Part shown: positions 63,906 through 64,000 of the stretch, in pieces | Position numbering within the stretch: position 1 is the stretch's first letter | Layout of the letters: each line of letters starts with the position of its first letter | Source: Fidelibacterota bacterium SCGC AAA298-D23 | GTDB lineage: Bacteria; Fidelibacterota; Marinisomatia; Marinisomatales; Marinisomataceae | Direction of reading: 5' to 3' | Assembly (NCBI GenBank): GCA_000402655.1 | Contig: AQSI01000004.1 | Location: 66,901 to 130,900, forward strand | DNA length: 64,000 nt | The notes under the pieces: model-generated | Told to the model about the DNA's origin: nothing | What the model saw: the letters and a program-made list of their open reading frames with translations, nothing else | The model's database searches: none | Position numbers and translations under genes: made by a program

Positions 63906-64000
63906 AGGAGTAGATATTAAAGAAAATCTTGAAAAAATTGAATTAGCTACTATGCAGTCTAATCAATTATTTAATGCGATGTGGAAAGTAAGTGAACCAT
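63906..64000 (+). repeat. Inverted copy of part of the IDO-like gene at window end
   Basis: These 95 bases are identical to the reverse complement of 55871-55965; the five bases before it match at four positions. They encode GVDIKENLEKIELATM in frame with trpD. The short shared sequence at the junction and the inverted orientation within about 8 kb are typical of chimeras formed by multiple displacement amplification. Confidence 0.93.

Noticed and set aside
63616..64000. A genuine TrpD-IDO fusion protein
   Set aside because: The second part is an exact inverted copy of DNA 8 kb away with microhomology at the join, and the TrpD catalytic domain is cut in the middle; an artefact is far likelier.

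Overview
The window is AT-rich, gene-dense bacterial chromosome. I see no rRNA, tRNA, insertion sequence or CRISPR array, and no stretch over 300 bases without a gene. Several features point to a marine didermic bacterium of the FCB group: an RpoD-type sigma factor without region 1.1, DUF4837 and DUF5683 proteins, an LptE-like lipoprotein next to a sigma-54 activator, Kdo and heptosyl transferases for LPS, and a blue-tuned proteorhodopsin. Candidatus Marinimicrobia (SAR406) is my best guess. This is inference, since no marker gene was searched.

Layout. 1-3.4 kb: an acyl-CoA module (MaoC hydratase, histidine phosphatase, acyl-CoA dehydrogenase, APH-type kinase) closed by a bidirectional terminator. 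3.4-4.1 kb: proteorhodopsin on the minus strand. 4.1-8.4 kb: a tightly overlapping run (PNPOx-like protein, rhodanese, two tiny membrane proteins, DCC protein, thioesterase, enoyl-CoA hydratase, SDR39U1 epimerase). 8.4-12.5 kb: sigma factor, MAPEG, Der and an MFS transporter. 12.5-15.4 kb: the glyoxylate shunt (aceB, aceA). 15.5-19.3 kb: thioesterase, leucyl aminopeptidase, a RecB/Cas4-like nuclease, a methyltransferase and a phage Gp157-like protein. 19.4-22.2 kb: proton-translocating transhydrogenase. 22.3-31.7 kb: prolyl aminopeptidase, a frameshifted alaS, RidA, an SLC6-type symporter, guaB and rpsT. 31.7-41.7 kb: MeaB, TatC, LPS and phospholipid enzymes, uvrB, the sigma-54 activator, LptE and asnS. 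41.7-49.2 kb: NAD synthetase, LepA, CPBP protease, exported proteins, GT2 and AccA. 49-61.4 kb: PPIase, DPP-IV, an IDO-like haem protein, a TlpA-type thioredoxin, MGMT, and exported alpha/beta hydrolase and penicillin acylase. 61.4 kb to the end: a trp operon (trpL-trpE-trpG-trpD).

The most notable points are these. (1) A tryptophan attenuator upstream of trpE has a 19-codon leader peptide with W-I-W-Y-F and mutually exclusive antiterminator and terminator hairpins. (2) Two genes, the histidine phosphatase and malate synthase, have no ATG, GTG or TTG at their true N-termini and appear to start at ATT behind strong Shine-Dalgarno sequences. (3) The last 95 bases are an exact inverted copy of 55871-55965. 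They fuse trpD in frame to an internal part of the IDO-like gene, which looks like a chimera made during amplification or assembly. (4) alaS carries a one-base frameshift. (5) The kinase/dehydrogenase pair at 1-3.3 kb suggests catabolism of 4-hydroxyacyl-CoA.

The genes suggest a heterotroph living on fatty or hydroxy acids and peptides. The glyoxylate shunt, transhydrogenase and light-driven proton pumping would supplement its carbon and energy economy. All functions are read from sequence motifs, without database searches.
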